Notes: a model not told the origin generated them from the sequence alone. DNA of 64,000 bases from Agarivorans sp. Alg241-V36 (GCF_900537085.1 NZ_UNRE01000011.1:92043-156042), one strand, 5' to 3'; shown: positions 27,596 through 37,742, counted from the first letter of the stretch. Numbers and translations: made by a program.

Positions 27596-28243
27596 ATGCC
27601 GTTAAAGGCTTTAAGTGGAGAAAAGTTTTTGCAGGTAATCTCTCGCTCTTCAGTGGAAATTCTAGGCAATATTGTGTCTAAAGAAATTACGCTACGCTAC
27701 TTTAGTGATGGTACTGCCATTACCCAGTTTGAAGTGTTGTTCAAGCGAAAGCCTAAAGGAAGTGGAAAGGAGCAAATAGAAGTATTTCAGCTTAATGCTA
27801 GAGGCGAGCAGGCCGAACGCATTAAACAGTATGCAAAAGCTGGTGATGGCGTAGTGATCAGCGGACACCTAAAAAACCAAAAAGACAGCAAAGGTTCTAT
27901 CACCAGTGCCATTGAAGTTGAACAAGTAAATTTTGTCGGTGCACCTTCTCAGCTCTATTGGAATAAAGTCACTTTAGTAGGCGAAATTGTTGGTAAGTCT
28001 TCTTTGCGAAAGAGTATAAACAATCAGAGCTATTTAAAGCTGCAGCTTTCTACAGATCACACTGATCAACAGCATGTGGTTAATTGTAACTTATGGGCTT
28101 ATCCTGCAGAGCTTATCGATAAACAAGCGAAAGTAGGAGATAAGTTAGTACTTGAAGGTTCGCTCAAAAAGGCATTTGCTGAAGACAAAGTGATCTCACC
28201 CATTTTAGTTGACGGACACACTTGTCTTCATTTAAAAGCCTAG
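27596..28243 (+). CDS. Tandem OB-fold SSB-like protein
   Basis: 215 residues with two SSB-like modules: one at about 15-115 (VEILGNIVSKEITLRYFSDGTAITQFEV... GDGVVISGHL) and one at about 120-210 (WNKVTLVGEIVGKSSLRKS... GDKLVLEGSL). Each resembles the N-terminal OB fold of single-stranded DNA-binding protein, but the acidic SSB tail that recruits partners is missing. The ATG at 27596 has no clear Shine-Dalgarno; a TTG at 27629 has GGAG about 8 bp upstream and would give 204 residues, which may be the true start. Function unknown; DNA or RNA binding is inferred. It is not the housekeeping ssb. Confidence 0.65.
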   Translation: MPLKALSGEKFLQVISRSSVEILGNIVSKEITLRYFSDGTAITQFEVLFKRKPKGSGKEQIEVFQLNARGEQAERIKQYAKAGDGVVISGHLKNQKDSKGSITSAIEVEQVNFVGAPSQLYWNKVTLVGEIVGKSSLRKSINNQSYLKLQLSTDHTDQQHVVNCNLWAYPAELIDKQAKVGDKLVLEGSLKKAFAEDKVISPILVDGHTCLHLKA

Positions 28244-28255
28244 TTAAAACTAGGC
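28238..28255. other. 8-bp hairpin over a stop codon between convergent genes
   Basis: GCCTAGTT / AACTAGGC separated by AA; the TAG stop of the SSB-like gene is inside the left arm. No T run follows. It resembles the longer hairpin at 8961-8991. Confidence 0.6.
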
Positions 28256-28273
28256 CATAGCTTTGGGTAATTT

Positions 28274-28777
28274 TCAGTAGTTTTGTAGCGCGCTGGTGGA
28301 GTAATTATTGGCATCTACGCCTAGATTAAACTGCTCAGCCTGTTGCTCTAGTTTATTTTCTGAAATGGCTAACTCGTTGAGCATCAGGGTGTTGTCATCT
28401 AACTCCCAAATTTGACGACTACCCAAATAGGAAAACTTAACGATTTCAAAAGCGGTTACATCACCTGTGTTCATGGCTTTAACTAAAGCTGCCATTTTTC
28501 GATTAATTTTGTTGAGCTCTTGTTTTAAACGCCAAACATACATGACTTCATAGAACCAAGGTTTGTTTTTAAGCGTTAATACAACAGGTACTACGCTAAA
28601 AACTGCCGCTACTACACCTAGCAAGTTTAAGTAAAAGTTGTCTGGCCCGCTAGAAAACACAGCGATAAATAGGCTAGACCACAACAAGGTAAACACTATT
28701 AACAGGCCGGAAATGCCTATATAGGTGTAGCGAGAGCGTTGTTGATAAACGGCTTTGTCTATGTTTTGAAATTGCAT
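28274..28777 (-). CDS. DUF3087 family two-helix membrane protein
   Basis: 167 residues. The start MQFQNIDKAVYQQRSR and two membrane helices (about 19-41 and 47-67) followed by a helical cytoplasmic tail (ELDDNTLMLNELAISENKLE) match the DUF3087 pattern as I recall it. No catalytic motif is visible and the function is unknown. It is convergent with the SSB-like gene and divergent from the RND adaptor. Confidence 0.6.
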   Translation of the reverse strand: MQFQNIDKAVYQQRSRYTYIGISGLLIVFTLLWSSLFIAVFSSGPDNFYLNLLGVVAAVFSVVPVVLTLKNKPWFYEVMYVWRLKQELNKINRKMAALVKAMNTGDVTAFEIVKFSYLGSRQIWELDDNTLMLNELAISENKLEQQAEQFNLGVDANNYSTSALQNY

Positions 28778-28985
28778 GGTTGACTCGAGGTTTTAGTTTG
28801 GCTTTGATCTTAACAAAACCTTGCTTACACAGGAAATTGAAGCGAATCCTGAACAAAAACTAAGCTGTTGTTTAATATTTAGAAAAATGTTGGTTAAAAG
28901 TAACTGCTTTAGTTTTCAAGCAAAGCTAGAACGACTATGATTAACTGTGATTTACTCGGTACACAAAATTATACAAGGAATGTTT

Positions 28986-30149
28986 ATGAACCGCACACCT
29001 GTTGTAGCTCGTGTGGCAAAGGCTTTGGGCCTAACAATTGCCTCACTTTCGTTTTTAAGTGCGTGTGATACAGCACCACCTCCACCACCAGCTGTTAAAG
29101 CAAATGTGAAAGTTCTTGAAGTTGCAATGAAAGAAGTAACGCCAAGTAATGATTTTGTTGGCAGAACTGAAGCAACTCAAGATATCACTATCAAATCTAA
29201 AGTGCGTGGTAACTTGTTAAAAACCAACTTTGAAGAAGGTAGCATTGTAGAGAAGGGCGATTTACTGTTTGAAATTGACCCAGCCCAATACGATGCAGCA
29301 GTTAAGGCGTCTAAAGCTTTAGTTGCTCAAGCAAAAGCTGCTTATGATACTGCTGTTTTAAACTTCAAGCGTGGTGAAGGCCTAATTAAAGACAACTTCA
29401 TCAGCCAGTCTGATTACGACAACTTATTATCTCGTAAACTGCAAACAGCGGCATCTTTACAAAGCGCTAATGCAGAGTTAGATAATGCAAAGCTTGAATT
29501 AGGCTACACAAAAATCTACGCACCATTTACTGGCCGAATTAGCCGTGCGGCTGTGTTTACTGGTGACTTGATTTCTCCAGATCAAACCGAGTTAGCTGAC
29601 CTAGTTCAAATGGAACCGGTTTGGGTTAATTACCAACTTCCGGAAAAAGTACTTATTGAGGCGCAACGTGCACATAAGTCTGTTACCACTCCTTTTAAAC
29701 TTAGCGATTTCCCAGTAAAAATTAAGTTTCCTGATGGCAATATGTTTGACGAAGTCGGCAAAATGGATTTTGTTGATAACCGTGTAGATGCTACCACTGG
29801 TACATTAGCGATTCGTGCTGAGTTCGCTAACAAAGAACATATCATCGTTCCTGGCTTGTATGTGACGGTCATTATTGAATCCCCAGAAATGCAAGAAGTT
29901 ATGCTAATCCCACAACGTGCTGTACAAGAGGACCAACAAGGTCGTTACGTGCTAACCGTTGACAAGAAAAACATGGTTGGTCGTAGAAATGTTGAACTTG
30001 GCCAGCGTTATGGTATCGACTGGGAAGTTGAGAAAGGCTTAGAAAAAGGCGATTTGGTTATCACCGAAGGTTTACAAAAAGCCCGTGTTGGTGCTGAAGT
30101 AGACCACGAAATGGATACTGTTCAACCATTCTCTGATACCCAGTCTTAA
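28986..30149 (+). CDS. RND efflux periplasmic adaptor lipoprotein (AcrA-like)
   Basis: Membrane-fusion protein linking the RND pump to an outer-membrane channel. The ATG at 28986 (AAGGA 7 bp upstream) gives 387 residues with a lipobox FLSAC at Cys27; an earlier in-frame ATG at 28947 is not needed. A proline-rich stretch follows the Cys. The lipoyl halves ([22 protein letters not shown] and [14 protein letters not shown]) flank a helical hairpin, then beta-barrel and membrane-proximal domains to VGAEV. It lies 10 bp before the permease gene. No regulator and no TolC gene adjoin. Confidence 0.93.
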   Translation: MNRTPVVARVAKALGLTIASLSFLSACDTAPPPPPAVKANVKVLEVAMKEVTPSNDFVGRTEATQDITIKSKVRGNLLKTNFEEGSIVEKGDLLFEIDPAQYDAAVKASKALVAQAKAAYDTAVLNFKRGEGLIKDNFISQSDYDNLLSRKLQTAASLQSANAELDNAKLELGYTKIYAPFTGRISRAAVFTGDLISPDQTELADLVQMEPVWVNYQLPEKVLIEAQRAHKSVTTPFKLSDFPVKIKFPDGNMFDEVGKMDFVDNRVDATTGTLAIRAEFANKEHIIVPGLYVTVIIESPEMQEVMLIPQRAVQEDQQGRYVLTVDKKNMVGRRNVELGQRYGIDWEVEKGLEKGDLVITEGLQKARVGAEVDHEMDTVQPFSDTQS

Positions 30150-30159
30150 GGAGTCGGTG

Positions 30160-33100
30160 ATGATTAGTAAGTTTTTTATTCATCGACCCAAGTTCGCCTT
30201 CGTTATTTCGATAGTGTTAACTTTGGCCGGATTTTTGTCGATACCGGTATTACCGGTTGCGGAATTCCCAAACATCTCGCCACCCATGGTGTCGGTTACT
30301 ACTAGCTATCCTGGTGCTAGTGCAGAAGTTGTTGCAGATACTGTTGCTAAGGTTATTGAAGCCGAAGTTAACGGTGTAGAAAATATGATCTACATGGAAT
30401 CAAAGGGCGCAAATGACGGTAGTTATACGCTTAACGTTACCTTTGAAGTAGGTAGTAACGTTGATATGGCGCAGGTAAACGTGCAAAACCGCGTTCAACA
30501 AGCCATGCCACGACTGCCATCTGAAGTACAACGAAACGGTGTAAAAGTAGAGAAACAAGATCCGAGTATTTTGATGATGCTTAACCTTGTATCTCCCAAC
30601 GAGTCTTTAGATAACTTGTTCCTTAACAACTACATGGGAATCAATATTAAAGATAACCTTGCAAGGGTTAACGGAGTATCTAAGGTAAGCATTATTGGTG
30701 GCATGGATTATTCAATGCGTATTTGGTTAAACCCAGATCGTATGGCTAGTTTAGGTGTTACCGTTGATGATGCTATTGCATCTATTCAAGAACAAAATAT
30801 TCAAGTAGCGGCTGGTCGAATTGGTGCAGCTCCTGTACCTCGCGATCAACAATTTCAGTATACCTTGTCTACTAAAGGCCGTTTAAGCCATCCAGAAGAG
30901 TTTGAAGAAATTATTATTCGTTCAAACCCTGATGGTAGTGCGGTTTACCTTAAAGATATTTCACGGGTTGAACTTGGTGCAGCGAGTTACGACGCTGAAG
31001 CGATGCTCGATAATAAAGCTTCTGCTCTATTGTTTATTTACCAAGCAAGTGGCGCAAATGCTTTAGAAGTTGCTAAAGGTGTACGAGAAGAGTTAACGCG
31101 TTTAAGTGAGCAATTCCCAGAAGATATGGACTATAAAGTGTTGTACGACACTACCCAGTTCGTTGAAACATCTATTGATGAAATGCTTGAAACGCTGCTT
31201 ATTGCAATCGCGCTAGTTATCTTTGTTGTTTACATCTTCTTGCAAGACGTAAGACAAACCTTGATTCCAGCAATTGCTATTCCTGTATCTCTTGTAGGTA
31301 CCTTTGCGTTCTTACTTGCTACTGGTATGAGCATTAACACGGTATCGCTGTTCGCTTTGATTCTAGCGATTGGTATTGTGGTTGATGACGCCATTGTTGT
31401 GGTAGAAAACACCACACGATTAATGCAGGACGAAGGTTTGAACGCTGTTGAGGCGACCACCAAATCGATGCAAGAGGTAACTGGACCCGTTGTAGCCACT
31501 ACCTTGGTGCTATTAGCCGTATTCGCACCAACTGCAGTAATGCCGGGTATTACTGGTCAAATGTATGCCCAGTTCTCAATTACCATTTGTATTTCGGTAT
31601 TAATCTCATCAGTTAACGCCTTGACCTTAAGTCCTGCCTTATGTGCTTCTTTGCTAAAGGCACCTAAAGTACACGAAAAAGGTTTCCATGCCTTTTTCAA
31701 TAAGCACTTTGATAAGGTAACTGGAAAATACACCGGCTTTGTTAGCGGCATGGTAAGAAAGCTGTCTATCGTGGGTATCGTGTATGTTCTGCTGATTGGT
31801 GCTACCGGTTACCTGGCCACTTCTTTGCCATCTGGTTTCGTACCGACAGAAGATAAAAAAGCCTTCTTTATCGACGTACAGTTACCTAACGGTGCTTCTA
31901 TCAACCGAACTAAAGAAGTCGTATCGAAGATGGTAGACGAGTTGAATGAGCTAGAAGGGGTAACCAATGTTATTTCTGCTAGTGGTTATTCAATTATCTC
32001 GGGTGCTGTATCTTCTAATGCTGGCTTAATGGTTGTGATTCTTTCACATTGGGATGAGCGTAAAGATCCTGCTTTAGTTGAATCTAACATTGTTCAGCGC
32101 GCTAATGGCGTGTTAGCTGGTTACAACGAAGCCCAGGCAGTTGGCTTCTCGTTACCTGCGCTTCCAGGTGTTGGTACAGTAGCTGGTGTAGAGTTCTTTA
32201 TTCAGGATACTCTTGGCCGTACTCCAGCTAGTCTTGCTGGTGTAATGCGGGCTACCGCAGTTGAAGCGGGTAGTGCACCTGAACTTGCTGCAGCATTTAG
32301 TACTTATCGTGCTGATGTACCACAGTTGTTCGTGGATGTAGATCGACAAAAAGCTAAGGTTCAAGGTGTACAGTTAAGCAGCATATTCATGACCTTACAG
32401 ACGATGTTGGGTTCAATGTATGTGAATGACTTCAACCGCTTTGGTAAAGTTTTCCGGGTAAACATGCAAGCTGAAACTGAGTTTCGAAATTCCGAGCAAG
32501 ATATTGCTCGTTTCTATATTCGAAATAAGTTTGATGAAATGGTTCCTCTTAATACATTAGTTCAAGTAGAGCCAAAGTTAGGGCCCGAGTACATCAACCA
32601 ATTCAACTTGTATGGCGCAGTTAAGATGAATGCTTTCCCTGCACCTGGATTTAGTTCCGGTCAAGCCATTGATGCGGTGAAGCGAATTGCTGAAACCACT
32701 TTCCCAGCTGGTTATACCTACGAATGGTCGGGTCAAACTTACCAAGAACTTAAAGCCGGTAACTTAGCGCCATTTATCTTTAGCTTGGCATTAATCTTTA
32801 CCTATTTGTTCTTGGTTGCTCAGTATGAAAGCTGGACGGTACCAATTTCGGTAATGCTGGCAGTACCTATCGCCATATTAGGTGCCTTTGTATACATTTG
32901 GATTATGGGTTCGGACATAAACTTGTATACCCAAATTGGTTTGGTATTGCTCATAGGATTAGCCTGTAAAAACGCTATTCTTATTGTGGAATTTGCTAAA
33001 CAGTTACGAGAAGGCGGAATGAGTATTCGCGATGCCGCTGTTAAAGCTGCTCGCTTACGTTTCCGCGCTGTATTGATGACGGCATTCTCGTTTATCCTTG

Positions 33101-33285
33101 GCGTTATTCCTTTAGTAATTGCTACCGGCGCTGGTGCTGCTAGTCGTATTTCATTGGGTTACGCAGTAATGGGTGGAATGATAGCGGCGACTATTGTAGG
33201 TACCTGTTTAGTGCCTGTTTTCTACGTAATGTTGCAAGGCTTACGTGAGAAAGTTAAAGGTATTAAGGACGCTGAAGACCAATAG
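30160..33285 (+). CDS. RND efflux permease, HAE1 family (AcrB-like)
   Basis: 1041 residues from ATG 30160 with AAGGAG 6 bp upstream; a GTG directly before it is too close to that sequence. Twelve helices with two large periplasmic loops (about 30-335 and 560-865). The proton relay in TM4 is [13 protein letters not shown] with both aspartates, and the TM10 lysine is expected in [12 protein letters not shown]. The start [15 protein letters not shown] is typical of the family. Likely multidrug/bile-salt export with the upstream adaptor and a TolC-type channel encoded elsewhere. Substrates cannot be read from sequence. Confidence 0.94.
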   Translation: MISKFFIHRPKFAFVISIVLTLAGFLSIPVLPVAEFPNISPPMVSVTTSYPGASAEVVADTVAKVIEAEVNGVENMIYMESKGANDGSYTLNVTFEVGSNVDMAQVNVQNRVQQAMPRLPSEVQRNGVKVEKQDPSILMMLNLVSPNESLDNLFLNNYMGINIKDNLARVNGVSKVSIIGGMDYSMRIWLNPDRMASLGVTVDDAIASIQEQNIQVAAGRIGAAPVPRDQQFQYTLSTKGRLSHPEEFEEIIIRSNPDGSAVYLKDISRVELGAASYDAEAMLDNKASALLFIYQASGANALEVAKGVREELTRLSEQFPEDMDYKVLYDTTQFVETSIDEMLETLLIAIALVIFVVYIFLQDVRQTLIPAIAIPVSLVGTFAFLLATGMSINTVSLFALILAIGIVVDDAIVVVENTTRLMQDEGLNAVEATTKSMQEVTGPVVATTLVLLAVFAPTAVMPGITGQMYAQFSITICISVLISSVNALTLSPALCASLLKAPKVHEKGFHAFFNKHFDKVTGKYTGFVSGMVRKLSIVGIVYVLLIGATGYLATSLPSGFVPTEDKKAFFIDVQLPNGASINRTKEVVSKMVDELNELEGVTNVISASGYSIISGAVSSNAGLMVVILSHWDERKDPALVESNIVQRANGVLAGYNEAQAVGFSLPALPGVGTVAGVEFFIQDTLGRTPASLAGVMRATAVEAGSAPELAAAFSTYRADVPQLFVDVDRQKAKVQGVQLSSIFMTLQTMLGSMYVNDFNRFGKVFRVNMQAETEFRNSEQDIARFYIRNKFDEMVPLNTLVQVEPKLGPEYINQFNLYGAVKMNAFPAPGFSSGQAIDAVKRIAETTFPAGYTYEWSGQTYQELKAGNLAPFIFSLALIFTYLFLVAQYESWTVPISVMLAVPIAILGAFVYIWIMGSDINLYTQIGLVLLIGLACKNAILIVEFAKQLREGGMSIRDAAVKAARLRFRAVLMTAFSFILGVIPLVIATGAGAASRISLGYAVMGGMIAATIVGTCLVPVFYVMLQGLREKVKGIKDAEDQ

Positions 33286-33306
33286 TAAGCAATACGCTTA
33301 ACATCC

Positions 33307-33333
33307 AAAAAGCCCGATTTATCGGGCTTTTTT
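33307..33333. terminator. Bidirectional intrinsic terminator after the RND operon
   Basis: AAGCCCGA / TCGGGCTT with a short TTTA loop, A run before and T run after. It serves the pump operon and the convergent HD-GYP gene. Confidence 0.92.
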
Positions 33334-33355
33334 ATGGCTGCTATATACATTGAGT

Positions 33356-34585
33356 TTATTGTTCTGGGTCGAAGAAATAACAACAACGTAATTTAGGATC
33401 AAAGTTCTTTACTAAGGCAGCAGGTACATCTTCCCACTTTACAGTTTTGTTTATTTTTAAGTCTTCTTTGCTTAGGTCTACTATGTTGGCGTTAGTGAAG
33501 TTTTTGCCTTTTTCTAACAGCAGTACCCTTGGTTTAAGTTTTTCTTTAGGGTTACTAGACATCACCATAGCAAAGCCGTTGTTGGATAAGCTAACGATTG
33601 AGCCTGGCGGGTAAATGCCAAGGGTGTTCATCAGTTGTTCTAAGTAAAGCTTGTTAAATTTTGTGTCGGCGCTTTTATATAGAGAAGCGAAGGCTTCTTG
33701 AGGTGTCATGCGCTTTTGATTGGGAAGCGGGGAACACAAATGTTCAAAGGCATCGGCAATCGCCAATAGCTGAGTTGCTTTGTTTAGATCTTTGGCTTTT
33801 AAGCCTTGTGGGTAGCCAGAACCATCTAAACGTTCATGATGGTTAATCACAATGGGTAACACTTCCTCAGGAAATGAACCTGCTTTTTTTATCAGTTCAG
33901 CGCCAAATTTTGGGTGGGTCTGATAGAAGTTTTGCTCAGCTTGGCTCCACTCTGTAGGTTTCCGGCGAATTTGCTGAGGTACTTTTAACTCACCAATATC
34001 GTGAATCATCGCTGCAATACATAAATGTTGACATTCTTTCTCAGTAAAACCGAGGTTTTTGGCTACTAAAATAGCGAGCACTGCCACATTTACGCTATGA
34101 AAGAATATATCCTCATCACTACTTGGCTCAAGGCTTACATAAACGCTATGAGCTGAAGAGGATTTGAACATAAGTTGTAAGGTGATGTTTACTTGCTCAA
34201 AGATGCTGTAATAGGCTTCTTCGGGTTTACTGGTAAATTTGGTTAAGGCTAAACGAAAATTCTCTGCATTTTGTAAATAAGCTTTGTTTGCCCGCTTCTG
34301 CCCATTTCGAAGTTCTTCTAACCAAGCCTGGTCAGGGTCAACTTCTGCAACTTCAGATTGCTTCTCGTCAATACCATCATCTTGGTTAAGCTGTGGTGTA
34401 GCGACTTTAGACTTACTAGGAACAACTTCTATTAATTCTAAACCTAGGGATTTTATGACGGTGAGTTGTTCATTGTTTTTAATGAGGAAGTTATTGCGCA
34501 TGAAAGGGTGGGCAGTCCAACCCAAGGGAAGGCTGATGTAATGCCCGACTTGTAATAACTGAGTAGGTATTTCTGTTTTAGACAT
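33356..34585 (-). CDS. HD-GYP domain c-di-GMP phosphodiesterase with DUF3391 N-terminus
   Basis: 409 residues. The N-terminal DUF3391-like part (about 1-130; QLLQVGHYISLPLGW) is followed by an HD-GYP domain with H163, the metal pair HD at 195-196 and the hallmark HHERLDGSGYP at 249-259. These residues indicate hydrolysis of c-di-GMP to GMP or pGpG. A PilZ-like or unassigned C-terminal tail of about 90 residues ends the protein. No membrane segment, so cytosolic. Single gene on the minus strand. Confidence 0.92.
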   Translation of the reverse strand: MSKTEIPTQLLQVGHYISLPLGWTAHPFMRNNFLIKNNEQLTVIKSLGLELIEVVPSKSKVATPQLNQDDGIDEKQSEVAEVDPDQAWLEELRNGQKRANKAYLQNAENFRLALTKFTSKPEEAYYSIFEQVNITLQLMFKSSSAHSVYVSLEPSSDEDIFFHSVNVAVLAILVAKNLGFTEKECQHLCIAAMIHDIGELKVPQQIRRKPTEWSQAEQNFYQTHPKFGAELIKKAGSFPEEVLPIVINHHERLDGSGYPQGLKAKDLNKATQLLAIADAFEHLCSPLPNQKRMTPQEAFASLYKSADTKFNKLYLEQLMNTLGIYPPGSIVSLSNNGFAMVMSSNPKEKLKPRVLLLEKGKNFTNANIVDLSKEDLKINKTVKWEDVPAALVKNFDPKLRCCYFFDPEQ

Positions 34586-34779
34586 AGGCCTAGAGTAATT
34601 AATCCTTTGAGTAATTGTAGTTAATAGTCACAAATTTATAAATGCTTGATTGTTCATAACAAGTCGCTAAGCACACTTATTATCGCTACAATCGATTTAA
34701 ATGATGTTAGTTCAGGCGATTTACTCGATGATGCAACATCATAGTTACTGGCAACAACGAGCTAAAAAACAATAAAATC

Positions 34780-35394
34780 ATGAAAAATAAAGAAATTACT
34801 CTAGCGATTACCGGTGCCTCTGGAGCTCCATACGCATTGTGTTTATTAGAGCAGCTAGTTAAAAAAGAGTTTACCGTGCATTTGCTAGTATCTAGCGCTG
34901 CAAAAGTAGTGTTAGCGACAGAAGTAGATGAGCAATGGCCAAGTAACCCCGAAAAAGCTCAATCTTTCCTTCAAGAGAGGTTTAACGCCAAGCCTGAGCA
35001 AATTGTTGTACCAGGAAAAAATGATTGGTTTTCACCTGTAGCATCCGGCTCAGCAGCGCCAAAAACGATGGTGGTTTGTCCTTGTAGCATGGGAACCTTG
35101 GCTTCAATTGCCATGGGACTTTCAGATAACTTGATTGAACGCGCAGCAGACGTGGTTATAAAAGAAAAGGGTAAGTTAATCATGGTGCCAAGAGAAATGC
35201 CTTTTTCTGCTATCCACTTAGAAAACATGCTTAAGTTAGCTAAATTGGGTGTCGATATATTGCCCGCCAACCCTGGTTTCTATCATAAGCCTGAGACGAT
35301 TCAGGATTTAGTCGAACATGTCACCGCTCGGATTCTTGATCATATAGGTATTGATAATGACTTAGTAGCGCGTTGGGGATATTCAGGAAAGTAA
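34780..35394 (+). CDS. ubiX: UbiX, flavin prenyltransferase
   Basis: Makes prenylated FMN, the cofactor of UbiD-type decarboxylases in ubiquinone synthesis. 204 residues. The flavin-binding start [11 protein letters not shown] (10-20), [20 protein letters not shown] and [15 protein letters not shown] are diagnostic. The ATG has only a weak Shine-Dalgarno. A 24-codon reading frame (34701-34775) ends 4 bp upstream and could couple translation. Elsewhere ubiX often follows mpl; here the flanks are an HD-GYP gene and fur. Confidence 0.93.
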   Translation: MKNKEITLAITGASGAPYALCLLEQLVKKEFTVHLLVSSAAKVVLATEVDEQWPSNPEKAQSFLQERFNAKPEQIVVPGKNDWFSPVASGSAAPKTMVVCPCSMGTLASIAMGLSDNLIERAADVVIKEKGKLIMVPREMPFSAIHLENMLKLAKLGVDILPANPGFYHKPETIQDLVEHVTARILDHIGIDNDLVARWGYSGK

Positions 35395-35406
35395 GTTAAG
35401 GAAAGC

Positions 35407-35435
35407 AAATACAGGTGATTAGATCACCTGTATTT
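35407..35435. terminator. 13-bp hairpin between convergent ubiX and fur
   Basis: AAATACAGGTGAT / ATCACCTGTATTT with a TAG loop. The T tract after it is short, but the A/T-ended stem lies exactly between two convergent genes, so a bidirectional terminator is the best reading. Confidence 0.75.
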
Positions 35436-35442
35436 ATTGAAA

Positions 35443-35874
35443 CTAGTCTTCGCGGCTTTCGCAGTCTGCTTTGGTGCAGTTGCCGTACAAGTACAGGCTA
35501 TGATTAGTCAGTTTGATATTGTTTTCTACAGCGATATCTTTTTGTCGTTGCTCAATCATATCATCATTAAATTCAATTACTTTACCGCAGTCTAAACACA
35601 CTAGGTGATCATGGTGGTGTTGGCTATTTAATTCAAATACCGATTTACCGCCTTCAAAGTGGTGACGAGTAACAATGCCAGCATCATCAAACTGGTTAAG
35701 TACTCGGTAAACAGTTGCTAAACCAATCTCTTCGCCTTGGTCTATTAAAAGCTTATATAAGTCTTCTGCGCTAATATGTTGGTTATTAGGCGTTTGCAGC
35801 AGCTCTAGAATTTTCATTCTTGGCAAGGTCACTTTAAGGCCCGCTTTTTTTAGAGCTAGATTATTATCAGACAT
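35443..35874 (-). CDS. fur: Fur, ferric uptake regulator
   Basis: 143-residue iron-responsive repressor. Winged helix to about 85 (LKVTLPRMKILELL, then ISAEDLYKLL and GLATVYRVLNQF), then the dimerisation/metal domain with SQHHHDHLVCLDCGKVIEF and a C-terminal CTKADC giving a second Cys pair. In many gammaproteobacteria fur follows fldA; here the two are separated by two genes (36024-37107). It is convergent with ubiX. A Fur box was not recognised upstream. Confidence 0.97.
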   Translation of the reverse strand: MSDNNLALKKAGLKVTLPRMKILELLQTPNNQHISAEDLYKLLIDQGEEIGLATVYRVLNQFDDAGIVTRHHFEGGKSVFELNSQHHHDHLVCLDCGKVIEFNDDMIEQRQKDIAVENNIKLTNHSLYLYGNCTKADCESRED

Positions 35875-36023
35875 AGGTGAAATTCTTTCCCTTGCTGTTA
35901 TTCATTCCATAACTGCACAGTAGTATACGGATTTACACGACAAACAGAAAGCTTGATAAGAAGACTTGTAGCACAGTTAAATATTTATTAACCTACTCTT
36001 AACATGTCAGACCAGTTGAGCTT

Positions 36024-36512
36024 ATGGATATTTTACTAAAAAAAGCAGCCGTTGCGAGAACAGTGCTTAATCTTTGGCCACCGTTTTGGGGCTCTGGAAT
36101 TAAGATAACCGAACTTAGTAAGGATTTTAGCCTTTGCCAAGTGCGTTTAGCATTTCGATGGTGGAATAAAAATGCCAATCGCTCACAATTTGGCGGAGCC
36201 ATGTTTGCGATGACCGATCCTATTTATCCACTGATGTTAATGGCCATTTTAGGTAATCGTTATCATATATGGGATAGCGAAGCGTCGATTAAATTCGTGA
36301 CACCAGGGCGAGGCAAAGTGTTTGCTAAGTTTCAACTGGATAAAGAGTTTATTGAAACTATTCTTGTTGCTGTTGCATCAGGAGAGAAATTTGAACCTGA
36401 AGTTGCAACCGAAGTTTTGGGTGAAAAGGGTAAGGTTGTAGCGGTAATTAAACGCAAATTGTATATCCGTCTTAAGCGGCAGTATCGACCTGAACTAAAG
36501 CAGGCAGCTTAG
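36024..36512 (+). CDS. DUF4442 hotdog-fold protein, possible thioesterase
   Basis: 162 residues. The stretch FRWWNKNANRSQFGGAMFAMTDP with a Gly-Gly turn before a long helix, and ASIKFVTPGRGKVFAKF, fits the DUF4442/PaaI-like hotdog family. Acyl-CoA thioesterase activity is possible for the fold but the substrate is unknown. It ends 4 bp from the convergent transglycosylase gene and no terminator hairpin is visible there. Confidence 0.7.
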   Translation: MDILLKKAAVARTVLNLWPPFWGSGIKITELSKDFSLCQVRLAFRWWNKNANRSQFGGAMFAMTDPIYPLMLMAILGNRYHIWDSEASIKFVTPGRGKVFAKFQLDKEFIETILVAVASGEKFEPEVATEVLGEKGKVVAVIKRKLYIRLKRQYRPELKQAA

Positions 36513-36516
36513 AGGG

Positions 36517-37107
36517 TTACTGAATGAGGCTTAGGTTTTTCTTGTAGCGTTCTATCACTTTAGTGACGTAGTTTTGGGTTTCTTTATAAGGCGGTATTTT
36601 AAAGCCATAACGCTTAACTGTGTTTTCACCTGAATTGTAGGCCGCCAGCGCTAGCTGCAGCGATTCAAATTCGTCTAGCAACCAACGTAAGTAACGGCTA
36701 CCAGCCTCAATATTTTGCTCTGGTATGAATGGGTCGGTAACAGAAAAGCGTTCTGCGGTGGCAGGCATTAATTGCATTAAACCCATTGCGCCTGCCCGCG
36801 ATACTGCATCGTGCTTATAATTGGATTCTGTAGCAACAACGGCATGTACTAATGCGGGGTCAAGTTTATGACGTTTTGCACTGTCTACAATAAGTTGATG
36901 ATAGGGGCGATCACTAGGAGAGCGTTGAGGAATAGACTTAGCTTTTGGAGGATCTAGCGATTTCGGCGTTCGCATTAGTAAACGCCATTTAGAGCCTTTC
37001 TTTTCTTGGGCGAAGTGCATTACGCCGTTTTGGTCTTCATAAAACCAAACATCAGCGTTAGCTACACTGGATATGCCGATAAAAAGTAATAATAGGTATT
37101 TAAACAA
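36517..37107 (-). CDS. Lytic transglycosylase (SLT domain) with DUF4124 N-terminal domain
   Basis: Periplasmic enzyme that cleaves peptidoglycan with 1,6-anhydro ends. I choose a TTG start at 37107 because GGGAG lies 6 bp upstream and it begins the signal peptide MFKYLLLLFIGISSVANA directly, giving 196 residues; upstream in-frame ATG (37137) and TTG (37149) lack a Shine-Dalgarno. A short DUF4124-like domain (WFYEDQNGVMHF) precedes the SLT domain. The catalytic Glu is in VVATESNYKHDAVS, followed by GAMGLMQLMPATA and AYNSGENTV. Confidence 0.88.
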   Translation of the reverse strand: MFKYLLLLFIGISSVANADVWFYEDQNGVMHFAQEKKGSKWRLLMRTPKSLDPPKAKSIPQRSPSDRPYHQLIVDSAKRHKLDPALVHAVVATESNYKHDAVSRAGAMGLMQLMPATAERFSVTDPFIPEQNIEAGSRYLRWLLDEFESLQLALAAYNSGENTVKRYGFKIPPYKETQNYVTKVIERYKKNLSLIQ

Positions 37108-37193
37108 TTTGCTCTCCCTCTGAGCCAAGTTAAGCATAAACTTGGCCAACTATACGAGGGTCAGATACAAAAACTGGGCTTTCGCCCAGTAAT

Positions 37194-37721
37194 TTAGTCA
37201 GCTAATTCAGCTAAGCACATTTCTTCGTAAACTTGTTTACACCAGCCTTTAACACGTTCTTGGGTTAACTCTGGTTGGCGATCTTCATCAATACCTAAAC
37301 CAACGAAGTGTGCGTCATCAGCTAAGGCTTTAGACTCTTCAAAGTCATAGCCTTCAATTGGCCAATGACCCACAACAGTAGCGCCTTTATTTACTACAAT
37401 GTCGTTGATAGTGCCCATGGCATCTAAGAAGTACTCTGCGTAGTCTTCTTGATCTCCACAACCAAATATTGCTACCAATTTTTCAGAAAAATCAATTTGT
37501 TCTAGGTCTGGGAAAAAATCATCCCAATCACATTGAGCTTCACCGTAATACCAAGTTGGGATACCCAATAAAATGAGTGAAAAATCATCAATGTCTTCTT
37601 TAGAAGACTTGGCAATGTCTTTTACTTCAACTAGCTTTTTACCTAGCTCTTTTTGAATCATTTGCGCAACAGCTTCGGTGTTACCGGTGTCGCTACCAAA
37701 AAATATTCCTACACTCGCCAT
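37194..37721 (-). CDS. fldA: Flavodoxin FldA
   Basis: FMN electron carrier for enzymes such as biotin synthase, IspG/IspH and pyruvate-formate lyase activase. 175 residues, long-chain type. The phosphate loop GSDTGNTEAVA at 9-19 binds FMN; PTWYYGEAQCDWDDF and FGCGDQEDYAEYF are the flavin-flanking loops with the long-chain insertion. Last gene of the minus-strand cluster DUF2788-ybfE-fldA, 21 bp after ybfE. Fits functionally with bioB in the same window. Confidence 0.96.
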   Translation of the reverse strand: MASVGIFFGSDTGNTEAVAQMIQKELGKKLVEVKDIAKSSKEDIDDFSLILLGIPTWYYGEAQCDWDDFFPDLEQIDFSEKLVAIFGCGDQEDYAEYFLDAMGTINDIVVNKGATVVGHWPIEGYDFEESKALADDAHFVGLGIDEDRQPELTQERVKGWCKQVYEEMCLAELAD

Positions 37722-37742
37722 AAATGTTACCTGTAATACAAA

